Positions 5,126-5,623 of a stretch of 5,623 nt of DNA are shown in pieces. The position numbers and the translations under genes are program-made. This DNA is from Candidatus Krumholzibacteriia bacterium (GTDB taxonomy: Bacteria > Krumholzibacteriota > Krumholzibacteriia > LZORAL124-64-63). Below the pieces are notes generated by a model. That model did not search any database. It was not told the origin of the DNA and saw only the letters and a list, made by a program, of their open reading frames with translations. Each line of letters begins with the position of its first letter. The first letter of the stretch is position 1. The stretch lies in NCBI GenBank assembly GCA_028718575.1, contig JAQULN010000154.1, positions 1 through 5,623 on the forward strand, read 5' to 3'.

Positions 5126-5623
5126 TCAATAGGTGACGACCGTGAACCACATGTCGAACCTGCCGGCATCACCCCACAGGACGGACCCGCTGAGATGCGT
5201 CGGGTCGAACGTATAGAGCCAAAAGAGACGATCCTGCTCGCCTGCGTCGTCGTAGAAGTGCAGTTTCTGCGCACTGTCTTCATCGTCCCAGTGCCAGTCG
5301 ATGGTCCCCTCGCATTCGACATCGATGGCTTCTTCCGGCGTCCCCCAGTTCTCGCCCTCCTGCATCATGTAATAGCAGCCGTCTTCGCTGATATAGAAGC
5401 GCACGCGGTCAGACGGTGTCCAGGTCTCCTCGCCGTCCACGCGGTATTGGAGAAGGTGCAACTGCGCGCCTCGATACATCGGCGGCACGGGATTGATCGG
5501 CCGGTCATCCCCTTGCTCACTGAGCAGTTGGAAGATCCGTAAGAGATCGTATTCGGTGCCATTGACCGTGAACGTGCCAGTGATGTAGTCGGGTTCACCG
5601 GTGTCCGGACCGCCGGTAAGCCA
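5126..5623 (-). CDS. Unrecognised, probably exported protein; C-terminal part only, 5' end beyond the window
   Basis: The frame is open from the window edge to TGA at 5126-5128 and gives 165 residues. I do not recognise a family. The visible start (WLTGGPDTGEPDYITGTFTVNG region) is rich in Gly, Pro and Thr, like the linker after an export signal or lipobox. The rest is acidic, contains eight Trp and many Tyr and Phe, and alternates polar and aromatic residues as beta-strands do (for example RVRFYISEDGCYYMM at 73-87 and RFDMWFTVVTY at the end). Only two cysteines occur (83 and 104), suggesting one disulfide. An internal GTG at 5488 and ATG at 5479 are possible starts, but the frame upstream of them stays open with protein-like composition, so the real start probably lies outside. 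It precedes the MAM-like protein gene on the same strand but is separated from it by a hairpin and a promoter. That the frame is real is fairly sure; function is unknown. Confidence 0.65.
   Translation of the reverse strand, partial: WLTGGPDTGEPDYITGTFTVNGTEYDLLRIFQLLSEQGDDRPINPVPPMYRGAQLHLLQYRVDGEETWTPSDRVRFYISEDGCYYMMQEGENWGTPEEAIDVECEGTIDWHWDDEDSAQKLHFYDDAGEQDRLFWLYTFDPTHLSGSVLWGDAGRFDMWFTVVTY

Noticed and set aside
5015..5542. A 175-codon open frame on the plus strand opposite the partial minus-strand gene
   Set aside because: It includes the terminator-like hairpin within its coding part. The opposite frame has more protein-like, beta-rich composition and runs open to the window edge.

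Overview
The window is GC-rich and gene-dense. It reads as chromosomal DNA from a free-living, probably anaerobic or fermentative bacterium. Three things suggest a GC-rich lineage of the Fibrobacteres-Chlorobi-Bacteroidetes (FCB) superphylum, such as the uncultured Krumholzibacteriota, Eiseniibacteriota or Latescibacterota. First, a secreted M14 carboxypeptidase ends in a FlgD-Ig/type-IX-secretion-like tail. Second, a small secreted protein consists of a single MAM-like beta-sandwich domain. Third, there is an [FeFe]-hydrogenase maturation GTPase. This placement is inference from protein style; there is no rRNA or other marker gene.

Layout: (1) 1-751, plus strand: the 3' part of a YitT-family membrane protein, cut by the window edge. 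(2) 818-2401, minus strand: a secreted zinc carboxypeptidase of peptidase family M14 with a complete active site, an EF-hand-like calcium loop, a carboxypeptidase-regulatory-like domain and a C-terminal sorting-like domain. It converges with the YitT gene. (3) 2402-2632: a divergent control region with a candidate promoter for each direction and an inverted repeat over the hydF -35 box. (4) 2633-3961, plus strand: hydF, apparently monocistronic. (5) 3992-4018: a perfect 11-bp GC hairpin between convergent genes, probably a bidirectional terminator. (6) 4061-4774, minus strand: a small secreted protein with one MAM/choice-of-anchor-like domain. (7) 4775-5125: non-coding, holding a good sigma-70-type promoter for gene 6 and a strong terminator-like hairpin for the gene upstream of it. 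(8) 5126-5623, minus strand: the C-terminal part of an unrecognised, probably exported protein that runs off the window.

The genes do not form one pathway. Each seems to be its own transcription unit. hydF is the only gene with a clear metabolic meaning (H-cluster assembly, with HydE and HydG encoded elsewhere). The carboxypeptidase and the two other minus-strand genes belong to the cell-surface or secreted complement. I see no mobile element, CRISPR array, tRNA or rRNA, and no convincing new multi-gene system. The observations most worth a second look are the altered HydF GTPase motifs, its stand-alone location and candidate operator, and the C-terminal tails of the secreted proteins.
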